The notes under the pieces: model-generated | What the model saw: only the letters and a program-made list of their open reading frames with translations | Database searches by the model: none | What the model was told of the DNA's origin: nothing | In this document: positions 29,489 through 37,222 of the stretch, piece by piece | Layout of the letters: each line of letters starts with the position of its first letter | Position numbering within the stretch: position 1 is the stretch's first letter | Translations under genes and position numbers: made by a program | From: Nocardioidaceae bacterium | GTDB taxonomy: Bacteria > Actinomycetota > Actinomycetes > Propionibacteriales > Nocardioidaceae | Direction of reading: 5' to 3' | Assembly: GCA_013696015.1 (NCBI GenBank) | Contig: JACCZI010000133.1 | Span: forward strand, 1 to 37,222 | Length of the DNA stretch: 37,222 bases

Positions 29489-30559
29489 ATGACCGTGCAA
29501 CTGCACCGCAGCCGCCGTGTCGGTGGTGCGCTGGCCGCGCTGGCCCTCGCCGCGGCCCTGATCCCCAGCGGCACGTCGGTCGCTCAGAGCGTGGCCCCGA
29601 GGGTGGCCCCGAGCCGCGCCGACATTGACAGTTCGACGCTCGCGTGCGGGGTGAACCGGCGGCTCGTGCCCTCCTGCGGCGTGTCGTGGGGCGTCTACAC
29701 CAAACAACGGACGGCCGCTGAGGGCTGGGCCACGCCGTTCGTGCAGATCGAGCGGGCGATCGGCCGCAGGTTCGACCTGGTGAAGCGCTACCACGACTGG
29801 TCCAACTCGGGCGGCAACGGGCAGTTCCCCGACCAGTACGAGCGGCAGCTGGGAGCCACCGGGCAACGCACCTTGTACTTCGCGTGGACGTCAAACATCT
29901 GGTCCACGGGCTCCTTTGCGCACTGGCGCGACATCGCCAACGGCGAGTACGACTCATCGGTGATCTTGCCTGCGGCGAAGCGGTTGAAGGCCTGGGGCAA
30001 GCCGGTCTTCATCGACTTCGACCACGAGATGGACGGTCGGACCCGGACCGCCAACGGCACCCCCGCCGACTATGTGGCGGCGTACCGCCACATCCAGGAC
30101 GTGATGGCGAACGCCGGTGTCACCAATGTGGTGTGGGCGTGGGTGCCGACGGGCACGATGGCCAACGTCGGCCGCATCAAGGCCATGTACCCCGGTGACG
30201 CCTACGTCGACTGGGTCGGTTACGACCCGTACAACTTCTTCCGGTGCAACGGTTCGCCCTGGGAGGATCCCTACCGGTCCCTGGCGCCGTTCTACGGCTG
30301 GCTGCAGGACAACGGCATGGCCGACAAGCCGATACTGCTCGGCGAGTACGGCTCCGTGCCGGACCCGGACAACGTCGGGCGTATCAAGGATTGGTACGGC
30401 GGCGTCCCGGCTGCCCTGAAGCGGCTGCCTCACATCAAGGCGGTCATCCAGTGGAACTCCCAGACCTCGACGATCTGCGACTTCCGGGTCACCGGGAGCC
30501 CAGCGGCGCTGAGCGGCTTCCGGAGCGCTGCCAACGCCCCTTACGTCACCGGCGGCTGA
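29489..30559 (+). CDS. Secreted GH26-like glycoside hydrolase
   Basis: The protein has 356 aa. A signal peptide is clear: basic HRSRR, hydrophobic ALAALALAAALIPSG, and a likely cut after SVAQS (about residue 36). The mature part shows SWGVYTKQR, KPVFIDFDHEMDG (acid/base Glu), VVWAWVPTG, YVDWVGYDPYNFF and KPILLGEYGSV (nucleophile Glu), the layout of clan A/GH26 mannanase-like enzymes. It probably trims or degrades the polysaccharide made by the surrounding genes, outside the cell. ATG 29489 has AAGGGG about 8 nt upstream; GTG 29468 is less likely. It converges with the sulfotransferase gene (4-bp gap). Confidence 0.85.
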   Translation: MTVQLHRSRRVGGALAALALAAALIPSGTSVAQSVAPRVAPSRADIDSSTLACGVNRRLVPSCGVSWGVYTKQRTAAEGWATPFVQIERAIGRRFDLVKRYHDWSNSGGNGQFPDQYERQLGATGQRTLYFAWTSNIWSTGSFAHWRDIANGEYDSSVILPAAKRLKAWGKPVFIDFDHEMDGRTRTANGTPADYVAAYRHIQDVMANAGVTNVVWAWVPTGTMANVGRIKAMYPGDAYVDWVGYDPYNFFRCNGSPWEDPYRSLAPFYGWLQDNGMADKPILLGEYGSVPDPDNVGRIKDWYGGVPAALKRLPHIKAVIQWNSQTSTICDFRVTGSPAALSGFRSAANAPYVTGG

Positions 30560-30563
30560 GCCC

Positions 30564-31493
30564 TCAGGCCGGATAGCCGTAGTGGCGTCGGAGCGGCCAC
30601 GTCACCGCGGCGACGAGCCGCCGCCGCGAGGGGGGTAGGGCGCTGCGCCACGCGTCGTCGGTGCGGACGCGGACATTCCCAGTGGTGAACCGCAGGGGGT
30701 TGCCGGCGACGGTGTGATTGCGGTGCAGCGGGAGCTCGTGCTCAGGCCCGGGCGGAACCGTGTCACCCGGCAGGTCCAGGTACGACGTGATCCGTCGCAG
30801 CGTGGCCCGCGGCCCTGCGGCGAAGTCCTCGTAGCGGACGAGCAGTCGGGGAGTGCCACGGGCGGCGACGGCCTCGAACATGCTGTTGTGCGCCAGCCAA
30901 GTGCCGGCCACCTGGGGAGCCGAGTACTGCGGCATGTACTGCACTCGGTCCGAAATTTCGGGACGGCGGACCTGCTTGCCCCACGAGTACGCGACGCCTG
31001 GACTGTCACGGACGACGTGGACGAGGCGCAGGTCGACGTCCGGGTTCCACCGCAGGCAGGCGGCCAGCGACACGTGCTTGCTGGAGTCCAGCACCACCGT
31101 GGCGCCTGTCATCGCGGCCGCCGCCCGGTAGATCGCGACGTAGAGGTCGGTGTAGCGGCGTACCGCGTGCTGCCGCGAGGAGGGCAGTCGGGTGCGAAGC
31201 AGCAGGGGCACGAAGCGGTTGCGGTCGACCGCCGCCTTGAGCGCAAGCACCTCCGCGACGTCCACCTCGGACCAGCCGCCGAAGGCCCGGTCACCGATGT
31301 CCCGCCAGAATTGGCAGTCGTGGAACGGCTGACCGCAGCCACAACGCTGGTTGTCGCGCAACCCCCGCTCCCACAGGTGGACGAGCTCCCCGAGCGCGCA
31401 CAGGCCGCGCAGGCTGCCGAGTGTGAGCTCCAAGAGCGTCGAACCGCTGCGGCCGAAGCCGCCGATGTAGCCGACGCTGACAGGCGCTGTCAC
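30564..31493 (-). CDS. Sulfotransferase family protein
   Basis: The protein has 309 aa. VGYIGGFGRSGSTLLELTLG at the N-terminus is the 5'-phosphosulfate-binding loop; LVHVVRDSPGVAYSWGKQV is the 3'-phosphate site; ATVVLDSSKHVSLA and LVRYEDFAAGPRATLRRI follow, as in cytosolic-type sulfotransferases. A Cys pair (CGCGQPFHDC) may bind metal. It would move sulfate from PAPS to a hydroxyl of a glycan or precursor. GTG 31493 overlaps the upstream stop as GTGA. It is the last gene of the minus-strand exopolysaccharide operon. Confidence 0.87.
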   Translation of the reverse strand: MTAPVSVGYIGGFGRSGSTLLELTLGSLRGLCALGELVHLWERGLRDNQRCGCGQPFHDCQFWRDIGDRAFGGWSEVDVAEVLALKAAVDRNRFVPLLLRTRLPSSRQHAVRRYTDLYVAIYRAAAAMTGATVVLDSSKHVSLAACLRWNPDVDLRLVHVVRDSPGVAYSWGKQVRRPEISDRVQYMPQYSAPQVAGTWLAHNSMFEAVAARGTPRLLVRYEDFAAGPRATLRRITSYLDLPGDTVPPGPEHELPLHRNHTVAGNPLRFTTGNVRVRTDDAWRSALPPSRRRLVAAVTWPLRRHYGYPA

Positions 31494-32713
31494 CGCAAGT
31501 CGCTCAGCCAGCGCAGGGCACCGTCGTGGAAGCGGGAGTTCCAGCCGGCACCACAGGCGTAAAGCCGGGCGGCGCGCAGGTACATCTCCAGGGGATACAG
31601 CGTCGAGGCAACGACATGCTGCACAGAGACGTTGTCGGCGGCGACCCGCAGGGCGTTGGCGAAGCTGCGCCGGCGGTGAACGAACTCCCGTTGGAACACG
31701 AAGTGGAGGGCGTCGAAACCGACCGGGGCGCTGGCTGCGTAGTGCTCCCAGTCCCAGGCCCACAGCTGGCCGCGGATCCGGGCCAGATTCCAGAACGACC
31801 AGTCCCCGTGCCATGGACCGAAATCCATGGCTGTGCCGGCGTGCAGCTCCGCCGCTTGCAGCGCGCCGCGGAGCGCGTCGGCTTCCGCGGCCGACAGCGC
31901 TGCGGCCGCGTCGAGAGCGTCGCTGCGTTGTCGCACGGTGTGCCAGTAGGGACTCTCGCCGAGGGGCGTGTGCGTCACCGTCATTGCATTCCGGGGGGAC
32001 TCGCAGAGGCTAGGCGGTGGCCCGCCACGGTGCGGATAGGCGGCGGCGTCGAGGGGGAGCGGGCAGGTGGCGAGGACGCTGCGTTCCTGCCACGGCGCAT
32101 GGAGCAGCACCTGCGGTCGAGCGGGGTACCTGACGCCGTCCGTGGCGAGGGCCTCGAGGGCGGCCGCCTCGTTGTCGACCATGGCCCGGGTCACCGGGTT
32201 CCACCCGATCTTGGCGAACGCGACAGGTGCGCCGGCCGTGTCGAAGAGCTGCAGGATCGGCTTGCGGTTCGGGCCGGGGTTGGTGAGGCCGATGGCGGCG
32301 GCCAGCGGGCCGGTCTCGAGCCGGTCCCGCAGGTGATGCGTCAAAGACAGCTGGGGAGCCGAGCCTGCGTTCTCAGCTGGGACGCACACGCTCAGCTGCG
32401 CACCGGTGACGAGTCTTCCCGTGCCGAGGCGCAGCGCCGTGGCCGCGCCCCGGCGGAAGACGCGGGTGCGTGGCTGTCGCAGCGCGTTATAGGTGCTCAG
32501 GGCGGCCGCGGCGATGCGGGGCCGCTCGGGGAGGAGCATCTGTGGCCGCGCCAGGTTGGGCAACACCCGGAACCGTTCGAGCGCGACGTAGCCGTCCGGG
32601 ACGTCGCCGATGCTGGTGACCAGTTCTCCGGTCGCTGCCGCCGGCCACACCTGGGTGACCAGCGCCGCGAGCTCCGCGCCGAGGGTGGCCGGCGCTGCCC
32701 GGCTCAGGACCAC
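31490..32713 (-). CDS. Kinase-fold (aminoglycoside phosphotransferase-like) protein in exopolysaccharide operon
   Basis: The protein has 407 aa. The C-terminal half holds HAGTAMDFGPWHGDWSFWNL, with HGDwsfWN as the catalytic loop, and LWAWDWEHYAASAPVGFDALH, matching the metal-binding D-x-E segment of the APH/choline kinase fold. An ATP-site Lys may be PVAFAKIGWNP. The first 150 residues are not recognised. It may phosphorylate a sugar, lipid or glycan part, or be a non-kinase member; the substrate is unknown. It sits between two sulfotransferases, overlapping one by 10 bp and the other by 4 bp, so it likely serves the same product. Confidence 0.75.
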   Translation of the reverse strand: MVLSRAAPATLGAELAALVTQVWPAAATGELVTSIGDVPDGYVALERFRVLPNLARPQMLLPERPRIAAAALSTYNALRQPRTRVFRRGAATALRLGTGRLVTGAQLSVCVPAENAGSAPQLSLTHHLRDRLETGPLAAAIGLTNPGPNRKPILQLFDTAGAPVAFAKIGWNPVTRAMVDNEAAALEALATDGVRYPARPQVLLHAPWQERSVLATCPLPLDAAAYPHRGGPPPSLCESPRNAMTVTHTPLGESPYWHTVRQRSDALDAAAALSAAEADALRGALQAAELHAGTAMDFGPWHGDWSFWNLARIRGQLWAWDWEHYAASAPVGFDALHFVFQREFVHRRRSFANALRVAADNVSVQHVVASTLYPLEMYLRAARLYACGAGWNSRFHDGALRWLSDLR

Positions 32714-33600
32714 ATCGGGTCCCGTCCCAGGAGCCGTACGAGTGCGGCGTTGTGCGGTCGGTAGAAGCGCTCCAGCTGCGTCCGGGTCTCGGGCAGCATG
32801 TCGTGCGCGGGCTCGTAGTTCCAGCGCTTGGGGTTTCGCAGGGGACGCTCCGGTAGCTGCAGGAAGCGGTGGACCTCCTGCAGCGAGCTGGTGGGGTCGG
32901 TGTAGAAGTCCTCGCTGCGCAGCACCAGCATCGAGGTGGCCGGAAAGTACTGCTGCCAGCTCAGCAGCTGCGGGTGGTAGACGCCTCGGTCCCGGTAGCC
33001 GTACCAGTCGTGCGGCCGGCTGTAGTGGTGCGGTCGTTCCAGCATCGTCTCGACCTCGCCGGCCAGTCTCTTCGGTTCCGCGGCCAGTGCCGCCTCGAAG
33101 CTCAGCTCCTCCACACCGGCCCGGACCCGTTCCTTGTAGTGCGAGAACGCCCGTTCGACCGGGTTGCGCAGCAACACGATGAGCCTGACGCCAGGCAGCA
33201 CCTCAGCGACGCGCTGCGGAACGCGCGGGTCGTACAGGTAGTACGGGCTGGCCTCGCCCGCCACCACCGGATGCCCGAGGTGTCGTCGAGCTCGGCTACG
33301 GCTGAGCCGGGTGGGAAAGTGCGACCGGTACCAGCGCAGGCCTCGGTCGTAGTGCCAGTAGAAGTAGTGCGGACTCTTGAGGTTCTCCGCCGCCGGCCAC
33401 ATCGGGAGCACACCGGGGTGCTCGAGCAGATAGTTCCAGAGCGACGTGGTTCCGCCCCGCTTGGTGCCGATGATGAGGAAGTCCGGCAGCGGCCTCGTCG
33501 ACGCGGTGGCACGCCCCCACACCCGCAGCCCGCTCCGCGCCGATTCCTTGACCGGTGCCGGGAGCAACCGCTTGCCCAGCGAGGTGGCCGACGACGTCAC
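32704..33600 (-). CDS. Sulfotransferase domain protein
   Basis: The protein has 298 aa. FLIIGTKRGGTTSLWNYLLEHP is the PAPS 5' loop, LIVLLRNPVERAFSHYKERV the 3'-phosphate site, and VAGEASPYYLYDPRVP and MLVLRSEDFYTDP complete a heparan/NodH-type sulfotransferase. It is related in layout to the second half of the fusion at 19198 (GVSKAGTTSLF, RNPVERCWSWY). The predicted substrate is a glycan hydroxyl or amine. GTG 33600 overlaps the flippase stop as GTGA. Confidence 0.9.
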   Translation of the reverse strand: MTSSATSLGKRLLPAPVKESARSGLRVWGRATASTRPLPDFLIIGTKRGGTTSLWNYLLEHPGVLPMWPAAENLKSPHYFYWHYDRGLRWYRSHFPTRLSRSRARRHLGHPVVAGEASPYYLYDPRVPQRVAEVLPGVRLIVLLRNPVERAFSHYKERVRAGVEELSFEAALAAEPKRLAGEVETMLERPHHYSRPHDWYGYRDRGVYHPQLLSWQQYFPATSMLVLRSEDFYTDPTSSLQEVHRFLQLPERPLRNPKRWNYEPAHDMLPETRTQLERFYRPHNAALVRLLGRDPMWS

Positions 33601-35165
33601 GAGTCGCTCCTCGGTGAGGTATGCCGCCCCGTCACCAGCGAACGTGGGAGGGCGGCGAGCTCACGGAGCTCGAGGAGATCGCGGAAGGGCCGCAGCGCTG
33701 CCGCGTACAACGCGGTGCCGAGCAGTGCCGTTGCGAGCAGGGCCACGAGGGTGTCATCGAGGACCAGCCTGCCCCCCACGGCCAGTGCACCGAAGCACAG
33801 ACACGCCGCCGCGCCCGTCGCCATCGCCGCGCGGTCGATGCTGCGCGTCTCGAGTAGCCGGCTTACCTGAGCCACCGCCAGCAGGTTGTCGACGACGATG
33901 GCCGCGGCCCACGCCAGCGCGGCGCCTGTCATGCCGAACGGCGGCACGAGTACCAGGTTGAGCGTGACGTTGAGGCCCAGGGCAGCCGCCTTGTTACCGA
34001 GGACTGAGCCGCTGCGTCCTGCCATCAGGAGGACTGTTCCGACGTTGCCGGTGGCCAGGCTGACCAGCATGGCGAGGGACAGCACGGTGAGCGCAGTGCT
34101 GCCGGGCAGGTACTGGTCGCCGAACAGACCGAGCAGGGTGGCGGGAAAACTGGCCATGAGCAGGTAGATCGGCCAGGACGTGAGCATGATCCACGAGGTC
34201 GCGGTCCTGTAGACCCGGGTCGCCCGCTCGCGTTGGCCGGTGCTGAGCAGGGCACTCAGCTCAGGCGCTGTGGCCAGCCGCATCGCCTGCACCACCAGCG
34301 TCCCTGTCGTCACGTAGCGGCTCCCGGCGGCGTAGATGCCGGCTTCGGCGGTCGAGCGCAGCAGTCCGACCAGCACCACGTCGAGCCAGACCAGTGTGAT
34401 GTCGATGCTGGCCGCACCGCCGCGCAGGAGGGAGTACGACCAGAAGTCCGCCGCCAGCCTCCTGAAGGGGCGGCGCGAGGGTGTCTCCGCGTCCGCGCCC
34501 GACTCGACGGCCCGCAGCCGGCGCCGCAGGACGAGGACTGCGGCGGCCAGGGCGGGCACCAGAGGCAGCGCCCACGCCCAGGGCAGCGCCGAGGTCGCGA
34601 GCACCTGGACCGCCACCACCACGCATGCCAGCCGGGCGAAGGGCAGCCATACGTTCTGCAGGAGCACGAAGGGGCGGACCCCGCCCAGTCCGCGCGTCGC
34701 CTGGACACACACGTTGTAGGCGGTACCGATCAGCAGGAACGCCAACACCGCCTGTAGGTACGGCGCCGCCTCACCGGTCGCCGATCCCCCCACCAGCCAC
34801 CCGAGGAGCTGGTCGCTCCAGACCAAGCCCAGCAACGTCACGATGCCGCTGGTGAACAGGATCGGCGGGAGCGCCACCACCAGGGTCCCGCGCAGGTCGT
34901 GCAGCTGGCCGAGCGCGCTCGACCGGGAGAGCGTGCGCAGCAGGCCGGTGTCCGCGCCGAGGCAGGCCACGCTGCTGGCGATCGTGAACAGCGCGACCGC
35001 CTCGAAGAAGAGGCCGGCTCCTGTTGTGCTGGTGCTTCTCGCCACGACGACGGTGAGGGCGAAGCCGCCGGCAGCAGCGGTGACGGCACCTGCCAGACCG
35101 AGCCCGCCGCTGCGAGCGACGCGGGTCAGGTCGGTGGCCGACCTGTCCGACACCGAGGTGGTCAT
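33597..35165 (-). CDS. Polysaccharide flippase (Wzx/MVF superfamily)
   Basis: The protein has 522 aa and about 12-14 predicted membrane helices, starting ARSGGLGLAGAVTAAAGGFALTVVVARSTSTTGAGLFF, the typical N-terminus of polysaccharide transporters, with further helices through LVALLATALLGTALYAAALRPF. It would move undecaprenyl-linked repeat units across the membrane. ATG 35165 overlaps the polymerase stop as ATGA, supporting one operon. Confidence 0.87.
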   Translation of the reverse strand: MTTSVSDRSATDLTRVARSGGLGLAGAVTAAAGGFALTVVVARSTSTTGAGLFFEAVALFTIASSVACLGADTGLLRTLSRSSALGQLHDLRGTLVVALPPILFTSGIVTLLGLVWSDQLLGWLVGGSATGEAAPYLQAVLAFLLIGTAYNVCVQATRGLGGVRPFVLLQNVWLPFARLACVVVAVQVLATSALPWAWALPLVPALAAAVLVLRRRLRAVESGADAETPSRRPFRRLAADFWSYSLLRGGAASIDITLVWLDVVLVGLLRSTAEAGIYAAGSRYVTTGTLVVQAMRLATAPELSALLSTGQRERATRVYRTATSWIMLTSWPIYLLMASFPATLLGLFGDQYLPGSTALTVLSLAMLVSLATGNVGTVLLMAGRSGSVLGNKAAALGLNVTLNLVLVPPFGMTGAALAWAAAIVVDNLLAVAQVSRLLETRSIDRAAMATGAAACLCFGALAVGGRLVLDDTLVALLATALLGTALYAAALRPFRDLLELRELAALPRSLVTGRHTSPRSDS

Positions 35166-36463
35166 GCGGGGACCCCGTCGACGATCCCGTTGATGGCAGG
35201 GGCCTTCGTCGATCGCTGGTGCACGTGGGCAGCGCACGCACTCAGCCCCGCAGCGATCATCACGACCGTGAGTCCGGCCCCCAAGAATCCGTAGTAGAAC
35301 ACCTCGATCAGGGCCATCACGAGAACAGCATGGAGCCACAGGCCGCTCGTGGTCGGTGGCCGGGCCGAGAGCAGGCAGCCCACGAGCAGCCAGACGACGA
35401 AGAACGCAGCACCCGGGAAGCCGTGCGAGAACAGCACCATCCAGAACTGCCCCTGCGTGCCTACCGCCGGTTCGCCTGGCGAGATCGCCGGGCGTGGGGC
35501 ACCCTGACCGAACAACGGGCTGGCAACGGTGCCTTCGACCGCCTGCTCGTAGACGCTCAACCGGGTCTCGTTCGTCGAGCTGCTGTCCAACCGCTGCTGC
35601 AACAGGTCACCGACAGGCGTCGCTGTGACGGCGAACAGCCCAACCGCCACCAGCACCCCGAGAGCTGCGATCCCCGCACCAGACCCCCGGAGCGCAAGCC
35701 GGATCCCTACATAGCCGAGCCCGACCCCTAGTGCGAGGAACATGCCGCGGTTGAGGGTGAGCAGCGCCGGCACCAGCGAGGCTGCCACGGCGAGGGTCAC
35801 CAGCAGTCGGCGCCAGCTGCCACGCGGCAGACCGCTGAAGAAGACGAACACGAACGGCAGGAGGAGGGAGTACGCGACGCCCCAGTTGTTGGTGTAGGCA
35901 AACGGTGCGCTCGGTCGTGAAGGGACGCCGAGGTCTTCGCCGCCCTGCTGCGCGAAGGCGGGCGTGATCATCTCGGCGATGACCTCGTTGCTCGCCAGAC
36001 CGGGGGGGACCACCTGTGCCACGGGGGTTGTGAGCACCACGTCGGGGAGCAACACGCCCAGGTAACCGCCGACGACGACCACGACCCACAAGGCCGTCAG
36101 CGCTCCGGCCACCCGGTGCCACGACAGGCCGCGCAGCGCGAGGTTGTAGGCGTACAACAGGATCACCGTTGCCGACAGGTAGAGCAGGGCGCGAAAGCAG
36201 AAGCCAAGAAGTCGCCCGGCCGTGTCGATCTGGATCACCGACGCCGACATCCAGACCACGAAGAGAAGCCACAGGGCAAACCCAGGCGGGGTCCGTATCG
36301 GGCGGCTGGCAACGAGATGGGCCGTCATCGGTACCGCTGCGATCATCCAGGCGAAGTCGCGACCGCCTAGCAGCAGGCACAGCGGCAGCAGCCACGCCAG
36401 CGACCACATCGGCCACATGGGCAGGTGACGCACCTGCGGCTGCGTCCGCACGGTTCCGGCCAC
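35162..36463 (-). CDS. O-antigen ligase/polymerase-like membrane protein (Wzy type)
   Basis: The protein has 433 aa with about 10-12 hydrophobic helices. A large external loop near residues 150-200 and the pattern TLNRGMFLALGVGLGYVGI followed by NETRLSVYEQAVEGTVASPLFGQG match the Wzy_C region of O-antigen polymerase/ligase proteins, where Arg and the G-x-G segment are conserved. It would join repeat units outside the membrane. GTG 36463 lies 7 bp after the upstream glycosyltransferase stop. Confidence 0.83.
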   Translation of the reverse strand: MAGTVRTQPQVRHLPMWPMWSLAWLLPLCLLLGGRDFAWMIAAVPMTAHLVASRPIRTPPGFALWLLFVVWMSASVIQIDTAGRLLGFCFRALLYLSATVILLYAYNLALRGLSWHRVAGALTALWVVVVVGGYLGVLLPDVVLTTPVAQVVPPGLASNEVIAEMITPAFAQQGGEDLGVPSRPSAPFAYTNNWGVAYSLLLPFVFVFFSGLPRGSWRRLLVTLAVAASLVPALLTLNRGMFLALGVGLGYVGIRLALRGSGAGIAALGVLVAVGLFAVTATPVGDLLQQRLDSSSTNETRLSVYEQAVEGTVASPLFGQGAPRPAISPGEPAVGTQGQFWMVLFSHGFPGAAFFVVWLLVGCLLSARPPTTSGLWLHAVLVMALIEVFYYGFLGAGLTVVMIAAGLSACAAHVHQRSTKAPAINGIVDGVPA

Positions 36464-36470
36464 CGGAAGG

Positions 36471-37222
36471 TCAGATGCCTCGACCGGCGCGGTGCGCCAG
36501 CCTGACGACGGTCTCGTTGGTGACCAGACCGGTGCAGCAGAGCAGTGCGACGTAGGCGCGCGGCTCGGTCCGGCGGTGGCTCAAGGCGCGGCGAGCCCAG
36601 CTACGCGCCGCGCGGGTATCGCCCAGCCCGGCCTGGGCGAAGGCGATCTGGCCCTCGATGCGGGCCAGCCCGCGTGGCTGGCGTACGAAGTCGGGGTTGC
36701 GGTCGAGGAGGTCCTGGAGGGCGGACACGATGGTCTGCCAGCGATCGGCGAAGAACGAGGAGGCGTGCCAGTTCACGCGTACCAGAGGCGCCGGTACGGA
36801 CCTGATATCGGTGAACCGGGTCGCCCGCAGCAACCACTCGTAGTCCTCGCCGTACCCGCCAGGGATCGTCTCGTCGACCAGTCCGATCGAGCCCAGCAGG
36901 ACCAGGCGATCGACGAGCACCGTGCACGGGTTGACCTCCATATGACGGTCCTGCAGGAAGTCGTCATGGCTGAGGGGTCGTGGCGGCGGCAGCCGGACCC
37001 GATCTCGACCGCGGAAATGAACCCGGATGCCGGTCGCGACGAGGGCGCTGTTCGTGCTGCGCATCAGGTCGACCTGGGCCCGCAGCTTGCCTGCCAGCCA
37101 CTCGTCGTCGTCGTCACAAAAGGCGATCAGATCCGCCTGGGCAGCCAGGATTCCGCTGTTGCGAGCCCCGGCGAGTCCGGGTGAGCGACCGTTCTGGATG
37201 CAGCGGACGGTACGGCCCGGCC
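36471..37222 (-). CDS. Family 2 glycosyltransferase, 5' end outside window
   Basis: About 250 C-terminal residues are visible. The frame enters with RTVRCIQNGRSPGLAGARNSGI and AQADLIAFCDDDDEWLAGKL, the GT-A acceptor/metal site, then GGYGEDYEWLLRAT (catalytic acidic segment). A C-terminal helical part (LARIEGQIAFAQAGLGDTRAARSWARRALSHR) resembles a TPR. It adds a sugar from a nucleotide donor to the lipid-linked repeat. It is the first visible gene of the minus-strand operon; more genes probably lie beyond the window. Confidence 0.88.
   Translation of the reverse strand, partial: PGRTVRCIQNGRSPGLAGARNSGILAAQADLIAFCDDDDEWLAGKLRAQVDLMRSTNSALVATGIRVHFRGRDRVRLPPPRPLSHDDFLQDRHMEVNPCTVLVDRLVLLGSIGLVDETIPGGYGEDYEWLLRATRFTDIRSVPAPLVRVNWHASSFFADRWQTIVSALQDLLDRNPDFVRQPRGLARIEGQIAFAQAGLGDTRAARSWARRALSHRRTEPRAYVALLCCTGLVTNETVVRLAHRAGRGI

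Noticed and set aside
1..37222. Insertion sequence, prophage or integrase genes
   Set aside because: No transposase, integrase or phage structural motifs were found in any frame I examined.

Overview
The window is chromosomal DNA of a high-GC Gram-positive bacterium (Actinomycetota). Evidence: strong G/C at third codon positions, many GTG starts, TANNNT -10 boxes placed 6-8 nt before start codons (leaderless mRNAs), and a gene order that follows the mycobacterial/streptomycete backbone (5-FTHF cyclo-ligase, UDP-glucose synthesis, moeA/glp, rimJ, membrane protein, tRNA-Ala, protein O-mannosyltransferase, rsmI, metG, tatD, rpfB, rsmA, ispE, TetR, tRNA-Gln, glmU, prs, rplY, pth). I cannot name the genus; no rRNA is present.

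Region 1 (1-6200): divergent folate and UDP-glucose genes, a molybdenum-cofactor block (moeA/glp, moaC, mogA/moaB), rimJ, a PrmC-like methyltransferase and a membrane protein that may be the partner of a gephyrin-like division protein. Region 2 (6200-9260): tRNA-Ala between inverted copies of a dispersed repeat, then divergent pmt and rsmI. Region 3 (9380-15020): metG-tatD, rpfB, rsmA-ispE, a translation, cell-wall and isoprenoid core. Region 4 (15035-17390): a divergent tamR/tam pair (trans-aconitate methylation under a MarR regulator), a VOC-fold gene with a damaged start, and a TetR regulator.

Region 5 (17600-23360) breaks the backbone between the TetR gene and tRNA-Gln/glmU. It holds a comA-comB-(ATP-grasp::sulfotransferase) operon, a frameshifted SAM methyltransferase and an acyl-CoA desaturase. 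ComA and ComB should make (R)-3-sulfolactate from phosphoenolpyruvate and sulfite. The third protein joins an ATP-grasp ligase to a PAPS-dependent sulfotransferase in one reading frame. No other coenzyme M genes are present, so a sulfolactate conjugate is the simplest reading. This is the best candidate for an undescribed system.

Region 6 (23650-27730): tRNA-Gln, glmU-prs, rplY-pth, linked by GTGA overlaps. Region 7 (27870-37222): an exopolysaccharide cluster with a polyprenyl-phosphate sugar transferase, a secreted GH26-like hydrolase, and a tightly overlapped minus-strand operon read as GT2, polymerase, flippase, sulfotransferase, kinase-fold protein, sulfotransferase. Together these suggest a secreted sulfated polysaccharide. 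A roughly 20-35 bp dispersed repeat with core GATCCGAGACTT occurs five times, all in the intergenic regions around the two tRNA genes.
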